Shown piece after piece: positions 36,323-45,507 of a stretch of 64,000 nt of DNA. The notes beneath the pieces are model-generated. The model made no database searches. It was not told the DNA's origin and worked only from the letters and a program-made list of their open reading frames with translations. The position numbers and the translations under genes were made by a program. The number at the start of each line of letters is the position of its first letter. The stretch's first letter is position 1. Origin of the DNA: Sulfurisphaera tokodaii str. 7 (GTDB lineage Archaea > Thermoproteota > Thermoprotei_A > Sulfolobales > Sulfolobaceae); contig NC_003106.2 of NCBI RefSeq assembly GCF_000011205.1, forward strand, positions 2,308,001 through 2,372,000, in the 5' to 3' direction.

Positions 36323-37026
36323 CTTCTTTCCGCTATAAGTAGAAATATGGGAAATGATAAAGTTATTATGGCTCCTATAAAATCTCCAGAACTCCCCTTT
36401 AGAGTCGAGTATCCTAGAAAGTAGAAAAAGAGTAATAGAATAGCGAACGAAATTAATATGTATGGATTTCCGAAAAGTACTACCTCAACTATAATTGACA
36501 GTATTTTCCATTTATTATTTAGATTCTTATGAAAAATCTTCCCCATATAACTTATTTCTATTGGAGGCATTATGGCTAATAAAAGGATTCCTAAAGCTCT
36601 ACTTTCAACTTCTGCAATTAACAAAGAATAGAAAGATAAAGTTTTGATAGATAGCAACACGGTAAGAAAAATTGAAACATACACCAACAGTAAGCCTATT
36701 CCACCAGCTCCTACTTCTACGTCATGTAAAGCCTTAATTTTCTTGTTATAATCTTTAGCCATTAGTGCATCTCCAAAATCAAGTAACCCGTCTAGATGAT
36801 GAAAACCTCTAATAATCTCCACAGTAGGTAATAGAAGGAGGAAGGCAAGATTGCCCAAAAACTTTGACGTTACAAATACTACAGAATAGTCAATTAAAGC
36901 CGTGATTACTCCAATAATTATTGGTGAGATAAAGGAAGCACTAGCAACCTCCTCTAAAGTTGCTTTTGTCGAGGGAATAATAGTAAAGAATGAGATTTGT
37001 GAGGCAATCTTTTTAAATATTTTCAT
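36283..37026 (-). CDS. cobS: Adenosylcobinamide-GDP ribazoletransferase CobS
   Basis: 247 aa, polytopic membrane protein. Joins adenosylcobinamide-GDP with alpha-ribazole (or its phosphate) to make adenosylcobalamin. The signature [40 protein letters not shown] is intact, with the acidic metal-binding residues. Hydrophobic segments flank it. ATG 37026 is only 16 nt from the divergent cobQ GTG, so their promoters must lie inside the other gene's 5' end. Confidence 0.93.
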
Positions 37027-37042
37027 CTTGTTATGCTATAAT

Positions 37043-38419
37043 GTGGCAATTATTATAGCTTCTACTATGAGTGATTCTGGGAAATCGACAGTAACAACGG
37101 CTATCGTTAAATTACTAGATTTAACTCCTATGAAAATACAGAATATGTCACTAAATAGCTTTCCTACTATGGATAATGGAGAAATAGCTTTCATCCAAGC
37201 ATATCAAGCGTTTGCAAAGGGAATTGAACCAGAAAGATATATGAATCCTATTCTATTAAAGCCTGCGGGTAAAGGAATAGAAGTTATTTACTTTGGTACT
37301 CCTATCGGAGTATATTCAGCTGAAGAGTACTATAATAAAATAGAAGAATTATGGTGGAAAATTAAGGATTATATTAGGAGAGATGTTGTAATTGAATCAG
37401 CTGGAGGAATTGAACCGAATTTTATAGATAAAGACTTAACACTGGTAAGGTTAGTAAAAGAGTTTAATCTTCCCGTTATATTAATTCTAGATATAGATAG
37501 AGGAGGAGCATTTACTTCAGCTTACGGTGCATATCTTACTCTCCCAGAAAGTGTAAGAAGGAACTTGAAAGGTTTTATAATTAATAAGTTTAGAGGAGAT
37601 GAAAAGTTACTTAACCCAGCTATAAAATGGCTTGAAGAAAAAACTGGGATGAGATATTTAGGTTATCTTCCTTATTTTGATGAACCTCCAATAATGCAAG
37701 AAGATTCAATGAACATATTTGAATTCGGTGAAGGAGATATCGAAGTAGGTATACTAGCTTACCCTTATATGAGTAATTTTAACGAATTTTATGCATTTAA
37801 TAAATCAAATGCACATATTAAATTTATTAAAAAGCCTTCACAATTATCTAAAGTTGACTTAGTTATTATACCTGGTAGTAGAAATACGTTTGAAAGTCTA
37901 GTATGGTTAACGGAGAAGGGTTTTATTGAGCATATTAGAAAGAAACCAGTCCTAGGAATATGTGGTGGTTTTCAACTTATGGGTAAAAAGCTTATAGACT
38001 CTTATGGTTATGAAAGTGGGTCTATAAAGGAATATCAGGGTCTAGGGATATTCGACATTGAAGTTATATATGATAAAGACAAAATTATTTCTAGAAGCTG
38101 GTCTGATATAAAAGTTAATGGTTATGAAATCAGAAGAGGAAAAATAAAATATTTGAACGAAAAGCCTATCTTAACAATTACTAAGCGTGGATATAAGGAA
38201 GTGAATGTTTATGATGGTGCTATAAAAGATGATAAATTAGGTTATAGTATTCATGGCTCTCTATTTTCTGATGGAGGTAAAAAACTTCTATATGAATTAT
38301 ATGGTATAAAAGTTAATAGTAAAAGTCTTGAGGAGGAAATAAAGGATCAATCTGAGAGATTAGCTAATATATTTAAACGTTATATTGATGTGGATTTACT
38401 TAATCAAATAAATGTATAG
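37043..38419 (+). CDS. cobQ: Cobyric acid synthase CobQ/CbiP
   Basis: 458 aa from GTG 37043. Amidates adenosylcobyrinic acid a,c-diamide at four carboxylates, using glutamine. N-terminal P-loop-like ATPase (IIIASTMSDSGKSTVTTAIVKLL), then AFIQAYQAFAKGIEPERYMNPILLKP, LILDIDRGGAFTSAYG, and a class I GATase domain with the nucleophile Cys in VLGICGGFQLMG and His in GYSIHGSLF. Length is typical. A longer in-frame reading starts at 36902 and would overlap cobS antisense; it is rejected. TATA-like TTTTTAAATATTTT lies at about 37009-37022. Confidence 0.93.
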   Translation: MAIIIASTMSDSGKSTVTTAIVKLLDLTPMKIQNMSLNSFPTMDNGEIAFIQAYQAFAKGIEPERYMNPILLKPAGKGIEVIYFGTPIGVYSAEEYYNKIEELWWKIKDYIRRDVVIESAGGIEPNFIDKDLTLVRLVKEFNLPVILILDIDRGGAFTSAYGAYLTLPESVRRNLKGFIINKFRGDEKLLNPAIKWLEEKTGMRYLGYLPYFDEPPIMQEDSMNIFEFGEGDIEVGILAYPYMSNFNEFYAFNKSNAHIKFIKKPSQLSKVDLVIIPGSRNTFESLVWLTEKGFIEHIRKKPVLGICGGFQLMGKKLIDSYGYESGSIKEYQGLGIFDIEVIYDKDKIISRSWSDIKVNGYEIRRGKIKYLNEKPILTITKRGYKEVNVYDGAIKDDKLGYSIHGSLFSDGGKKLLYELYGIKVNSKSLEEEIKDQSERLANIFKRYIDVDLLNQINV

Positions 38420-38455
38420 GTGAATTTATTAATTTATTTTTAGTCAGTTAAATCA

Positions 38456-39568
38456 ATGAGTTTTGATCCACAAAAATTTGTTGATGAAATCTCTCCTCAA
38501 TTAAAGGAAATTGTTGATGGTAGAGCTATAGCAGCAGTAAGTGGTGGTGTTGATAGTACAACAGCCGCAGTTTTATCGTATAAGATTCTAGGGGATAAAG
38601 TAATTCCAGTTATGATAGATACGGGTTTTTTAAGAGAAAACGAAGCTGAGAATGTAAAGAATATGCTTAAAGATTTAATGCCTCTACAAGTTATTGACGA
38701 GAGAGAAAAATTCATATCATCATTAGAGGGTATGTCAGATGCTGAAGAGAAAAGGAAAAAATTCAGGCAATTATTTTATGATACTTTATCAAGAATCGTA
38801 AAAGAGTTCAATGCAAAATATTTAATACAAGGAACAATTGCTGCTGATTGGGTAGAAACCCAAGGAGGTATAAAAACACAGCATAATGTTCTAGTACAGT
38901 TAGGTATAGATACTGAAAAAGAATGGGGATTTAAAGTTGTTGAGCCTTTAGCTGATTTATATAAAGATGAGGTTAGGGCATTAGCAAAATACTTAGGTTT
39001 ACCTAGGGATATATATAATAGGCAACCTTTTCCAGGTCCAGGACTACTTGTTAGAGTTGTAGGTAAGTTAACTAGAGAAAAGCTCGAAATCTTGAGGAAA
39101 GTAACTACTACTGTGGAAAAGAACTTATCTGAATTAAACCTCTCTCAGTATTTTGCAGTCATTTTTGACTCTGCTGCAGAGTATAATAAAGAGTTAAGTA
39201 ATGAGGTAGGATGTGATGTTAAGGTATACAAAACATTAGCTACTGGAGTTAAAGGTGATGTAAGGGCTTATGGTAATATAGCTGGTATTGAATGCAGGAA
39301 AGATTACGAGAGCTTAAGAGAAATTATGGAAAAACTTACAAGTTATAATATAACTCATGTGGTCGTTAAGATAAAGGATAAAAACCCGGAGGGTATTTAT
39401 ACCATAGGAATTAGAGCTGTAAATACACAAGATTTTATGACAGCAGATTTTGCTAAGATAAATTGGAATATCCTTGAAAAAATAGCAAATGAAATTAATG
39501 ATAAAAAAATCAAGGAAGTTGTTTATGATATAACTACAAAACCCCCAGCAACTATTGAGTATGAGTAA
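38456..39568 (+). CDS. guaAb: GMP synthase ATP-pyrophosphatase subunit (GuaA-B)
   Basis: 370 aa. Catalyses amination of XMP using ammonia from a separate GATase subunit, as usual in archaea, where the two domains are split. PP-loop SGGVDST at residues 29-35, [43 protein letters not shown] and the terminal [13 protein letters not shown] dimerisation motif. No GATase subunit is nearby. ATG 38456; the end overlaps htpX by 17 nt, convergently. Confidence 0.95.
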   Translation: MSFDPQKFVDEISPQLKEIVDGRAIAAVSGGVDSTTAAVLSYKILGDKVIPVMIDTGFLRENEAENVKNMLKDLMPLQVIDEREKFISSLEGMSDAEEKRKKFRQLFYDTLSRIVKEFNAKYLIQGTIAADWVETQGGIKTQHNVLVQLGIDTEKEWGFKVVEPLADLYKDEVRALAKYLGLPRDIYNRQPFPGPGLLVRVVGKLTREKLEILRKVTTTVEKNLSELNLSQYFAVIFDSAAEYNKELSNEVGCDVKVYKTLATGVKGDVRAYGNIAGIECRKDYESLREIMEKLTSYNITHVVVKIKDKNPEGIYTIGIRAVNTQDFMTADFAKINWNILEKIANEINDKKIKEVVYDITTKPPATIEYE

Positions 39569-40529
39569 GTTTTTCTAATAATTGTATTCTTTTTGCTGGG
39601 TGTGGATGATCGCTAAAGATGTCTGCAAATGGGCTTACCTTTATATTTCTCCAATATTCTACTAATTCTTGAACTTTATAAGCTGGTATATCTTCGTTTA
39701 TTTGAAAACCAGAGAATAATAGCATACTTCCTATTTGTCCATATTTTTTCTTATACCTTTCAATTATATCTGGATCTGTGGATAATACGATTTTAGCTAA
39801 TGCTGTTTGCAAATTCTTAGCACCATTAGGGACTGTTATTGCAGAGTTAACGTCAGCGTATGCTTCTCTCATTCTATTAAGGAAGAGTACAAATAGATTA
39901 AACAGGAAGCTGAATGCTATTAATGCTATTCCGATTAAGAATAGGATTCCAGAATTATCGTTTCTACCTCCTCCACCTCCACCAAGCAGTCCACCCCACC
40001 ATAATCCGTAACCTATCCAGTAGAGTAGAGTTGGAATAAGCCCCACTGCCAAAAGTAATTCTGTATCTTTATGTCTAAGGTGACCTATCTCATGACCTAT
40101 AACTGCTTTTACTTCTTCCGGAGTTAACATTCTTAATAAAGGCAATGTAATTGCCATGTTCTTACCATAAATAGGGCTTTCGAAGGCAAAAGCGTTTGGA
40201 AATGGTACATTAGCTATGTAAACTTTTGGTGTATTCATTCTATTATACATAGCGACCTCTTGAACGAGATTATAAACCCATCCATATTGTGGATCAGTAG
40301 GGTCTACTTCAGTAAGATGATAAATTGATTTTATTAAAGCTGGCCCGAATAACCATTGAAGTATTGTAAATATTGTTACAAACGCTAAAGCTCCAGTAAT
40401 AAGTAATGGTGCATTAGAGAAGCCGAAGAAGTAGCCTAATATGCCGTAGATTAATGCGAAACCTAGAACTAATATTGCAATTGCTGAGAGTATCATACTT
40501 ATTCTTAATTTAGTTACTTCCCAAATCAT
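39552..40529 (-). CDS. htpX: Protease HtpX homologue (M48)
   Basis: 325 aa. Zinc motif HEIGH at residues 146-150 and third ligand Glu in [10 protein letters not shown] (about residue 219), with two N-terminal membrane segments (residues 12-32, 42-62) and two central ones (158-178, 196-212), as in HtpX. A Gly-rich insert ([12 protein letters not shown]) follows the third membrane helix. Membrane-protein quality control protease. Start ATG 40529; TATA-like AGTTTTTAAACG (minus strand, about 40549-40560) is spaced about 25 nt upstream. Confidence 0.92.
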   Translation of the reverse strand: MIWEVTKLRISMILSAIAILVLGFALIYGILGYFFGFSNAPLLITGALAFVTIFTILQWLFGPALIKSIYHLTEVDPTDPQYGWVYNLVQEVAMYNRMNTPKVYIANVPFPNAFAFESPIYGKNMAITLPLLRMLTPEEVKAVIGHEIGHLRHKDTELLLAVGLIPTLLYWIGYGLWWGGLLGGGGGGRNDNSGILFLIGIALIAFSFLFNLFVLFLNRMREAYADVNSAITVPNGAKNLQTALAKIVLSTDPDIIERYKKKYGQIGSMLLFSGFQINEDIPAYKVQELVEYWRNIKVSPFADIFSDHPHPAKRIQLLEKLTHTQ

Positions 40530-40638
40530 TTCAAACTTTTATTTACATTATGCGTTTAAAAACTTTTCCAAAGTTTCACATTTGCTTTAAGGTTTTGCAT
40601 AAGTTATTCTTTTTAATCTCTTTATCAAATATTATACT

Positions 40639-41040
40639 ATGGAGGAAGAAATAGTAAAAGAATATATGAAAACCCAAGTCATATCAGTTACAAAAGATGC
40701 TAAGTTAAATGACATAGCTAAAGTCATGACCGAGAAAAATATAGGATCTGTTATAGTTGTGGATGGGAATAAACCGGTTGGTATAATTACTGAAAGAGAC
40801 ATAGTAAAAGCAATAGGTAAAGGTAAGAGTTTAGAAACTAAAGCTGAAGAGTTTATGACGGCTTCATTAATAACAATTAGAGAAGATTCACCAATAACTG
40901 GAGCCTTAGCATTAATGAGGCAATTCAATATAAGGCATTTACCGGTTGTTGATGATAAAGGTAATTTGAAAGGCATTATATCTATTAGAGATATTACAAG
41001 GGCTATTGATGATATGTTTGAAACAATGGGTGAATATTAA
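40639..41040 (+). CDS. Two-CBS-domain protein
   Basis: 133 aa, one Bateman module. CBS1: VKEYMKTQVISVTKDAKLND...VVVDGNKPVGIITERDIVKAIGKGK; CBS2: AEEFMTASLITIRED...HLPVVDDKGNLKGIISIRDITRAID. Expected to bind AMP, ATP or SAM and to act as a regulatory partner; no effector domain is attached. ATG 40639 with TTCTTTTTAATC at about 40607-40618 as TATA box. The small gene at 41065 follows 24 nt downstream. Confidence 0.85.
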   Translation: MEEEIVKEYMKTQVISVTKDAKLNDIAKVMTEKNIGSVIVVDGNKPVGIITERDIVKAIGKGKSLETKAEEFMTASLITIREDSPITGALALMRQFNIRHLPVVDDKGNLKGIISIRDITRAIDDMFETMGEY

Positions 41041-41064
41041 ACTTTTTTCACTATTCTATCTAAT

Positions 41065-41286
41065 ATGAAAATTAGTATTCCAAAGGAATGGTATGAGATT
41101 CTTTTGAAAATTAGTAAAGATAGGAAAATAAAATTTAATGATTTAGTAATCCAAATATATAATTCTTCAGAGTGTTTAAATCTACCATATGTGGAACCAA
41201 CAAAATATAAAAACATTAATGTAGAGTGTGGGTGTAAAGATTTGATAAAACATTTAAAGTACTACTTATTCTGTTTGCATGAATGA
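41065..41286 (+). CDS. Hypothetical small protein, 73 aa
   Basis: Begins MKISIPKEWYEILLKISKDRKI; the N-terminal third may be a ribbon-helix-helix-like DNA-binding fold (strand then two helices), but that is weakly supported. C-terminal NVECGCKDLIKHLKYYLFCLHE has four Cys (C-x-C and a later one, plus Ser-Glu-Cys earlier). The stop overlaps the ATG of the flippase gene (ATGA), so it is cotranslated with it. No family recognised. Confidence 0.6.
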   Translation: MKISIPKEWYEILLKISKDRKIKFNDLVIQIYNSSECLNLPYVEPTKYKNINVECGCKDLIKHLKYYLFCLHE

Positions 41287-42764
41287 CAGAAAAACAGCAA
41301 GAGGTTAGACTAGTTTATACTGGCGTAAGAAATTTATTCTTACGTATTATAACTTCACCCCTTTCATTTATCTTTACTTATTTAGTAGCAAAGTATCTCA
41401 GTTCTTTGCCTAATGGTGAAGTGGTTTTTGCCTCTTGGCAATCATTATACGTTTTAGTTTTGGGATATTTTACAATACCTGCTGATATTTTCTCCACATT
41501 AACCTCAAGGTATGCAAGTGAAAATAAACCGGTAGGAGGAATACTTTTCTTTAATTTCTTATTTGGTGCAATAAGTGCTACAATTTACATTTTTCTAGTT
41601 CCTTATTTAGTATCAGCTGTAAATTACCCAGATTATTTTGCTTTTTATATGGCTTCTCTCTTGATAGTCTCATTTTATGTTTATCGAATAGTTTATGCCA
41701 TAGCCAGGGGTAAAACCCCTTTAGTAATAGGGACAATTACTATTGCCTTCCAGGTAGTTAGAGTTATAATAGTTTTAGTAGCTTTCTATGCATTTCACCT
41801 ATCTATACTAGGAGTAATTTACGCATATCTTGCAGGATATATTACTCAAGCACTCTTAAGTAGTTTTAGAATAAAAGCTAACTTAAAATTTGACATAAAG
41901 ACAGCTATCATAACTGTTAAAAAATCTATAGTTACAATAATTTATTATTTACAGCTCATTTTAGAGGCAACAATCGTATGGTTGACAATTGTTATACTTC
42001 ATAACGATATTCCAATCGCATATTTTGAGTCAGCCTTAATAATTGCTAATGTAGTTTCGTGGTCTTATGCTCTTTATGACGGGTTAATTGCAAAGCTTGG
42101 AGAAACTAAGGACCCTAGCATTATAACTACTTCTTTGAGACTATACTTTTTAATATCAACTTTATGGCTTGTTGTAGTAGTAAGTGAAGGTCATGCATTA
42201 CTTTTCCATATAAGGAGAGATTACCTCACAGCCATATACGCTTTGATTGTCTTGTCCCTTTCTAATTATATGAGAGGAATATATTCAATATTCTATTACT
42301 CTATAGTAATGAAAGATAAAGCATTAGGCTTAGAAGAGTCAGAAAACCCGTTTAAAGGTATTACTGCAAAATTAAACGTTACTAATATCACATTTAGTAT
42401 TATTGGTGTAGTAGTATCTATGATATCTGTTTTTATTCTGAGAAGCTTCCCACCATACATTATAGCTATTGGAATGTCATTGGGAGTCCTCATAAACTCT
42501 GTTTGGTTACTTCTTACTTCCTACTCTATCTCTAAAAAGGAATACAACTTCAAAATCCCCAAACGAGATATTATCGTATCTATACTCTCTGGTGGTTTAA
42601 TCTCATTTATTTTCCTACAGCTAAACTTTGTTTCCTATATTAATATGATAGAATATGGATTATTAGCTTCTATCCTATATATTAGTATAAACTATTTGTT
42701 TAGCTCTTATGCAAGAAATTTCATAAGATCTGCAATAAAGGAGCTAAGAAAAATTCTTATGTAG
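41283..42764 (+). CDS. Polysaccharide flippase-like membrane protein (MATE/MOP superfamily)
   Basis: 493 aa, about 12-14 membrane helices. The N-terminus (VRNLFLRIITSPLSFIFTYLVAKYLSSLPNGEVVFASWQSLYVLVLGYF) resembles Wzx-type lipid-linked oligosaccharide flippases. Located upstream of a GT39-like transferase, a nucleotidyltransferase and agl3, it is a good candidate for a flippase that moves a lipid-linked glycan across the membrane for S-layer N-glycosylation. That role is inferred from family and neighbourhood. ATG 41283 overlaps the stop of the 73-aa gene. Confidence 0.75.
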   Translation: MTEKQQEVRLVYTGVRNLFLRIITSPLSFIFTYLVAKYLSSLPNGEVVFASWQSLYVLVLGYFTIPADIFSTLTSRYASENKPVGGILFFNFLFGAISATIYIFLVPYLVSAVNYPDYFAFYMASLLIVSFYVYRIVYAIARGKTPLVIGTITIAFQVVRVIIVLVAFYAFHLSILGVIYAYLAGYITQALLSSFRIKANLKFDIKTAIITVKKSIVTIIYYLQLILEATIVWLTIVILHNDIPIAYFESALIIANVVSWSYALYDGLIAKLGETKDPSIITTSLRLYFLISTLWLVVVVSEGHALLFHIRRDYLTAIYALIVLSLSNYMRGIYSIFYYSIVMKDKALGLEESENPFKGITAKLNVTNITFSIIGVVVSMISVFILRSFPPYIIAIGMSLGVLINSVWLLLTSYSISKKEYNFKIPKRDIIVSILSGGLISFIFLQLNFVSYINMIEYGLLASILYISINYLFSSYARNFIRSAIKELRKILM

Positions 42765-42783
42765 GAATGTAAGTTATACATTG

Positions 42784-43602
42784 ATGGTTGGTTTAGAAAT
42801 AAGAATGAGGAGGCTTTTTGAACACGGAAAGGCATTTGTAGTTGCTTTAGATCACGGACTTGTAATGGGTCCACTAAAAGGAATTGAAAAAGTTGTAGAC
42901 GTCGTAAAGAAAATAGCGTCCAACGGACCAGACGCATTACAAATGACACCAGCTATGGTTAAACTTGTTAAAGAAAACTTTTTCTCGAGATCCTCACCTA
43001 TGCTAATTGCAAGATTAGATACTGCAAATGTTTGGAGGCAGCAATACAAAAAGTATGAAAGCGGATATTATTCCGCAGTATACAGTATAAGAGATGCTAT
43101 TGAAGCTGGCGCCGATGCAGTAGTGACATATTTAGTAGTAGGTTATGGTGAAGACCAAGTTGAAGGAGTTAATTTAGATACGTTAGCAATGCTCAGAAGA
43201 GAGGCAAATGATTACGGTATACCATTTATAATTGAACCGTTATATGTTTCACCAGATAATCCAGATTCGATAAAGGATCCAGAATTGGTTAAATATGTAA
43301 CACGCTTAGCGTCAGAAATAGGTGCTGATATCTTAAAAGTTGATTATACTGGTGATAAGGAGAGTTTTAAGAAGGTTATTGATGTAGCATTTGCCCCTAT
43401 TTTAATTAGGGGAGGTCCTAAGACTAAAAATGATGAAGAATTTCTTTCAATGCTTAATGATGCTATTGAAGCTGGTGCATCTGGTATTACTGTTGGAAGA
43501 AATCTTTGGCAAGCAAAAGAACCAGATAAAATGGCTAGAGCAATCTCAGCACTAGTTCATGAAAGGAAAAAAGTTGGAGAAGTTTTAAAAATGTTGGAAT
43601 AA
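42784..43602 (+). CDS. DhnA-type class I aldolase (DeoC/FbaB superfamily)
   Basis: 272 aa from ATG 42784 (a TTG precedes it directly at 42781). TIM-barrel with VVALDHGLVMGPLKGIE, AVVTYLVVGYGED, IIEPLYV, the Schiff-base Lys in ADILKVDYTGDKES, and PILIRGGPKTKNDEEFL. The family covers archaeal class I fructose-1,6-bisphosphate aldolase, 2-amino-3,7-dideoxy-D-threo-hept-6-ulosonate synthase and LsrF-type enzymes. Sulfolobus has a separate FBP aldolase/phosphatase, so which reaction this one does is open. It stands between glycan-synthesis genes. Confidence 0.85.
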   Translation: MVGLEIRMRRLFEHGKAFVVALDHGLVMGPLKGIEKVVDVVKKIASNGPDALQMTPAMVKLVKENFFSRSSPMLIARLDTANVWRQQYKKYESGYYSAVYSIRDAIEAGADAVVTYLVVGYGEDQVEGVNLDTLAMLRREANDYGIPFIIEPLYVSPDNPDSIKDPELVKYVTRLASEIGADILKVDYTGDKESFKKVIDVAFAPILIRGGPKTKNDEEFLSMLNDAIEAGASGITVGRNLWQAKEPDKMARAISALVHERKKVGEVLKMLE

Positions 43603-43613
43603 ACGTTTTTTTA

Positions 43614-44741
43614 ATGAATAAAATTACTCTTATATCAGTTATAATTCTTGTTGTAGCCTTAGCTATCTACACGTATTATACTGTAATTACATTTGGTCCG
43701 GTTCAAGGTTATATTGGAGATGAAGTATGGTATCCTACAGCAGCATATAATATATTAAAACTAATATTCCACGTAACGCCGCCAATGTATTTTCCATATT
43801 CAAACGAACAGAACATTCAAACTTATATTAATCCAGAACATCCTCCATTAGGAAAATACTTTATGGATATTTTCATCCTTCTTCTAGGTTATAAACCATT
43901 AGCTTGGAGAATACCGAGTTGGATAATGGGTGATCTAACTGTAATAGTTGCTTATCTCTTAACTAGAAAATTAGTGGGTAGTGATTTATGGGGTAATGTA
44001 GCAGGTCTTGTATCAGCAGCTCTAATAATGTTATCTCCCAACATTTGGGTAATTCATGGAATAGCAATATTAGATGTTTATGTTGGTTTCTTCTCGTTAT
44101 TGGCAGTCTATCTACTCCTTTCAGATAATAGACTTTTATGGGCATCAATAGCCTTAGGCTTAGCGTTTGCTTCAAAAGAGAGCGCATTTCCTCTACTCTT
44201 ACCATTTCTTTTCTATGTCGGAGAGTTAAGGAAAAATCCTATTCAAAGGGCTATATACGGCATAGGGATACCAGCTGCAACTTATGCAATACTTTCTGTT
44301 CCAATTATGATTTATTTCGGTGGTTTAGATGGATGGTTTCATAATTCCTTCCTATATATGTTAGGTTGGGATTCAACAAACGGTCATATTGCTCTCTCTG
44401 CTGTAACCCAAATATCCGCCCCATGGGACTGGTTCTTAGATGTTCATCCATTTTATCTAGGTTATAATTTCTACGCATCTACTAATCCCATTTTGATGTG
44501 GTTATGGGTAGGAACTACTCCATTAGCCTTTATTCTAAAGGATACAAAATTGATAACACTTACGATGTCTGCATGGATAATGTGGTTAGCATTTGTAGCA
44601 GTATATTTTCTTGGTAATCACACACTTTTCAGTTTTTACGTTACTGATTTTGCCCCATTAGTAAATACTTATATTGCTGCCTCAATATTTAAAGCATTAA
44701 AGAAGGCAGATTTAAAAAACGTGATGAAATATGGTAAATAA
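43614..44741 (+). CDS. GT39-like membrane glycosyltransferase
   Basis: 375 aa, about nine membrane helices. The first extracytoplasmic loop has the acidic pair GYIGDEVWY and a second acidic-proline motif PEHPPLGKYF, typical of GT-C (PMT/ArnT-like, GT39/GT83) enzymes that use polyprenyl-phosphate sugars. It would transfer a sugar outside the cell onto protein or lipid. ATG 43614, 11 nt after the aldolase stop; overlaps the nucleotidyltransferase by 11 nt. Consistent with a role in S-layer glycan assembly. Confidence 0.82.
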   Translation: MNKITLISVIILVVALAIYTYYTVITFGPVQGYIGDEVWYPTAAYNILKLIFHVTPPMYFPYSNEQNIQTYINPEHPPLGKYFMDIFILLLGYKPLAWRIPSWIMGDLTVIVAYLLTRKLVGSDLWGNVAGLVSAALIMLSPNIWVIHGIAILDVYVGFFSLLAVYLLLSDNRLLWASIALGLAFASKESAFPLLLPFLFYVGELRKNPIQRAIYGIGIPAATYAILSVPIMIYFGGLDGWFHNSFLYMLGWDSTNGHIALSAVTQISAPWDWFLDVHPFYLGYNFYASTNPILMWLWVGTTPLAFILKDTKLITLTMSAWIMWLAFVAVYFLGNHTLFSFYVTDFAPLVNTYIAASIFKALKKADLKNVMKYGK

Positions 44742-45507
44742 AGCTGTAATTACTGCTGCAGGTAAAGGAAGTAGGATGAAATATATAACTTCAGTCTTGC
44801 CCAAAGCATTACTACCCTTATTTAGAAATGAAGAAGGAAAGATTGTAATGAGACCAGTGATTGATTTAATAATGGATTCCCTTCAAGAAGTTGGAGTAAA
44901 GAAATTTTGTATTGTTGTGGGAAAACATGGAAAACTTTTAATGGATTATCTTTTCGAAAGGGGGGTAACTTTTGTTTTCCAACCAGAACCTAAAGGCTTT
45001 GGCGATGCTGTATTAAGGGCTGAAGACTTCTCAAATAATGATCCCTTTTTCGTCCATGCTGATGATGGTGTGTTAACTGGGGGTTATAGAGAAGCAAATT
45101 CGTTGTTTGAAGAAATAAAGCCTGATGCTATCCTTCTAGTTAGAGAAGTTAGTAATCCTAAAAGATACGGTATAGTTTCGGTAAAAGAAAAAGGAGAGTA
45201 TATGGGCCATAAGTTATACATTGTTACACAAGCTGAAGAAAAACCTTTAGAACCTAAAAGTAATCTAGGAATATCTGCAGTATATGTCTTTTCTCCTAAA
45301 ATATTTCAAAGTTTAAAAAGGATAACAGTTGAAGAAAATAATGAATTGGAATTAACATATGGTATTCAGAAAATAATTGAGGATGGCGGAGAAGTTTATG
45401 CCATTAAACTAGAAAAAGAAAAATGGTTGAATGTAGGTGATCCTCAAAGTTATTATGATGCATTAATGTATTCTTATAAAAATTTAACTACTACATTCTC
45501 CATTTAG
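44731..45507 (+). CDS. Sugar-phosphate nucleotidyltransferase (UDP-glucose pyrophosphorylase-like)
   Basis: 258 aa. GT-A-fold nucleotidyltransferase with the activating loop AVITAAGKGSRMKYITSVLPKALLPLF, FVHADDGVL, PKRYGIVSVKEKGEYM, and a final WLNVGDPQSYYDAL, as in GalU/RmlA-type enzymes. UTP:glucose-1-phosphate uridylyltransferase is the most likely activity, making UDP-glucose, the substrate of the Agl3 sulfoquinovose synthase encoded tail-to-tail at 45491. Start ATG 44731, overlapping the GT39-like gene by 11 nt; 17-nt convergent overlap with agl3. Confidence 0.87.
   Translation: MVNKAVITAAGKGSRMKYITSVLPKALLPLFRNEEGKIVMRPVIDLIMDSLQEVGVKKFCIVVGKHGKLLMDYLFERGVTFVFQPEPKGFGDAVLRAEDFSNNDPFFVHADDGVLTGGYREANSLFEEIKPDAILLVREVSNPKRYGIVSVKEKGEYMGHKLYIVTQAEEKPLEPKSNLGISAVYVFSPKIFQSLKRITVEENNELELTYGIQKIIEDGGEVYAIKLEKEKWLNVGDPQSYYDALMYSYKNLTTTFSI

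Noticed and set aside
36902-37042. N-terminal extension of cobQ from 36902
   Set aside because: The extra 47 residues are antisense to cobS; the CobQ ATPase domain begins right at GTG 37043.
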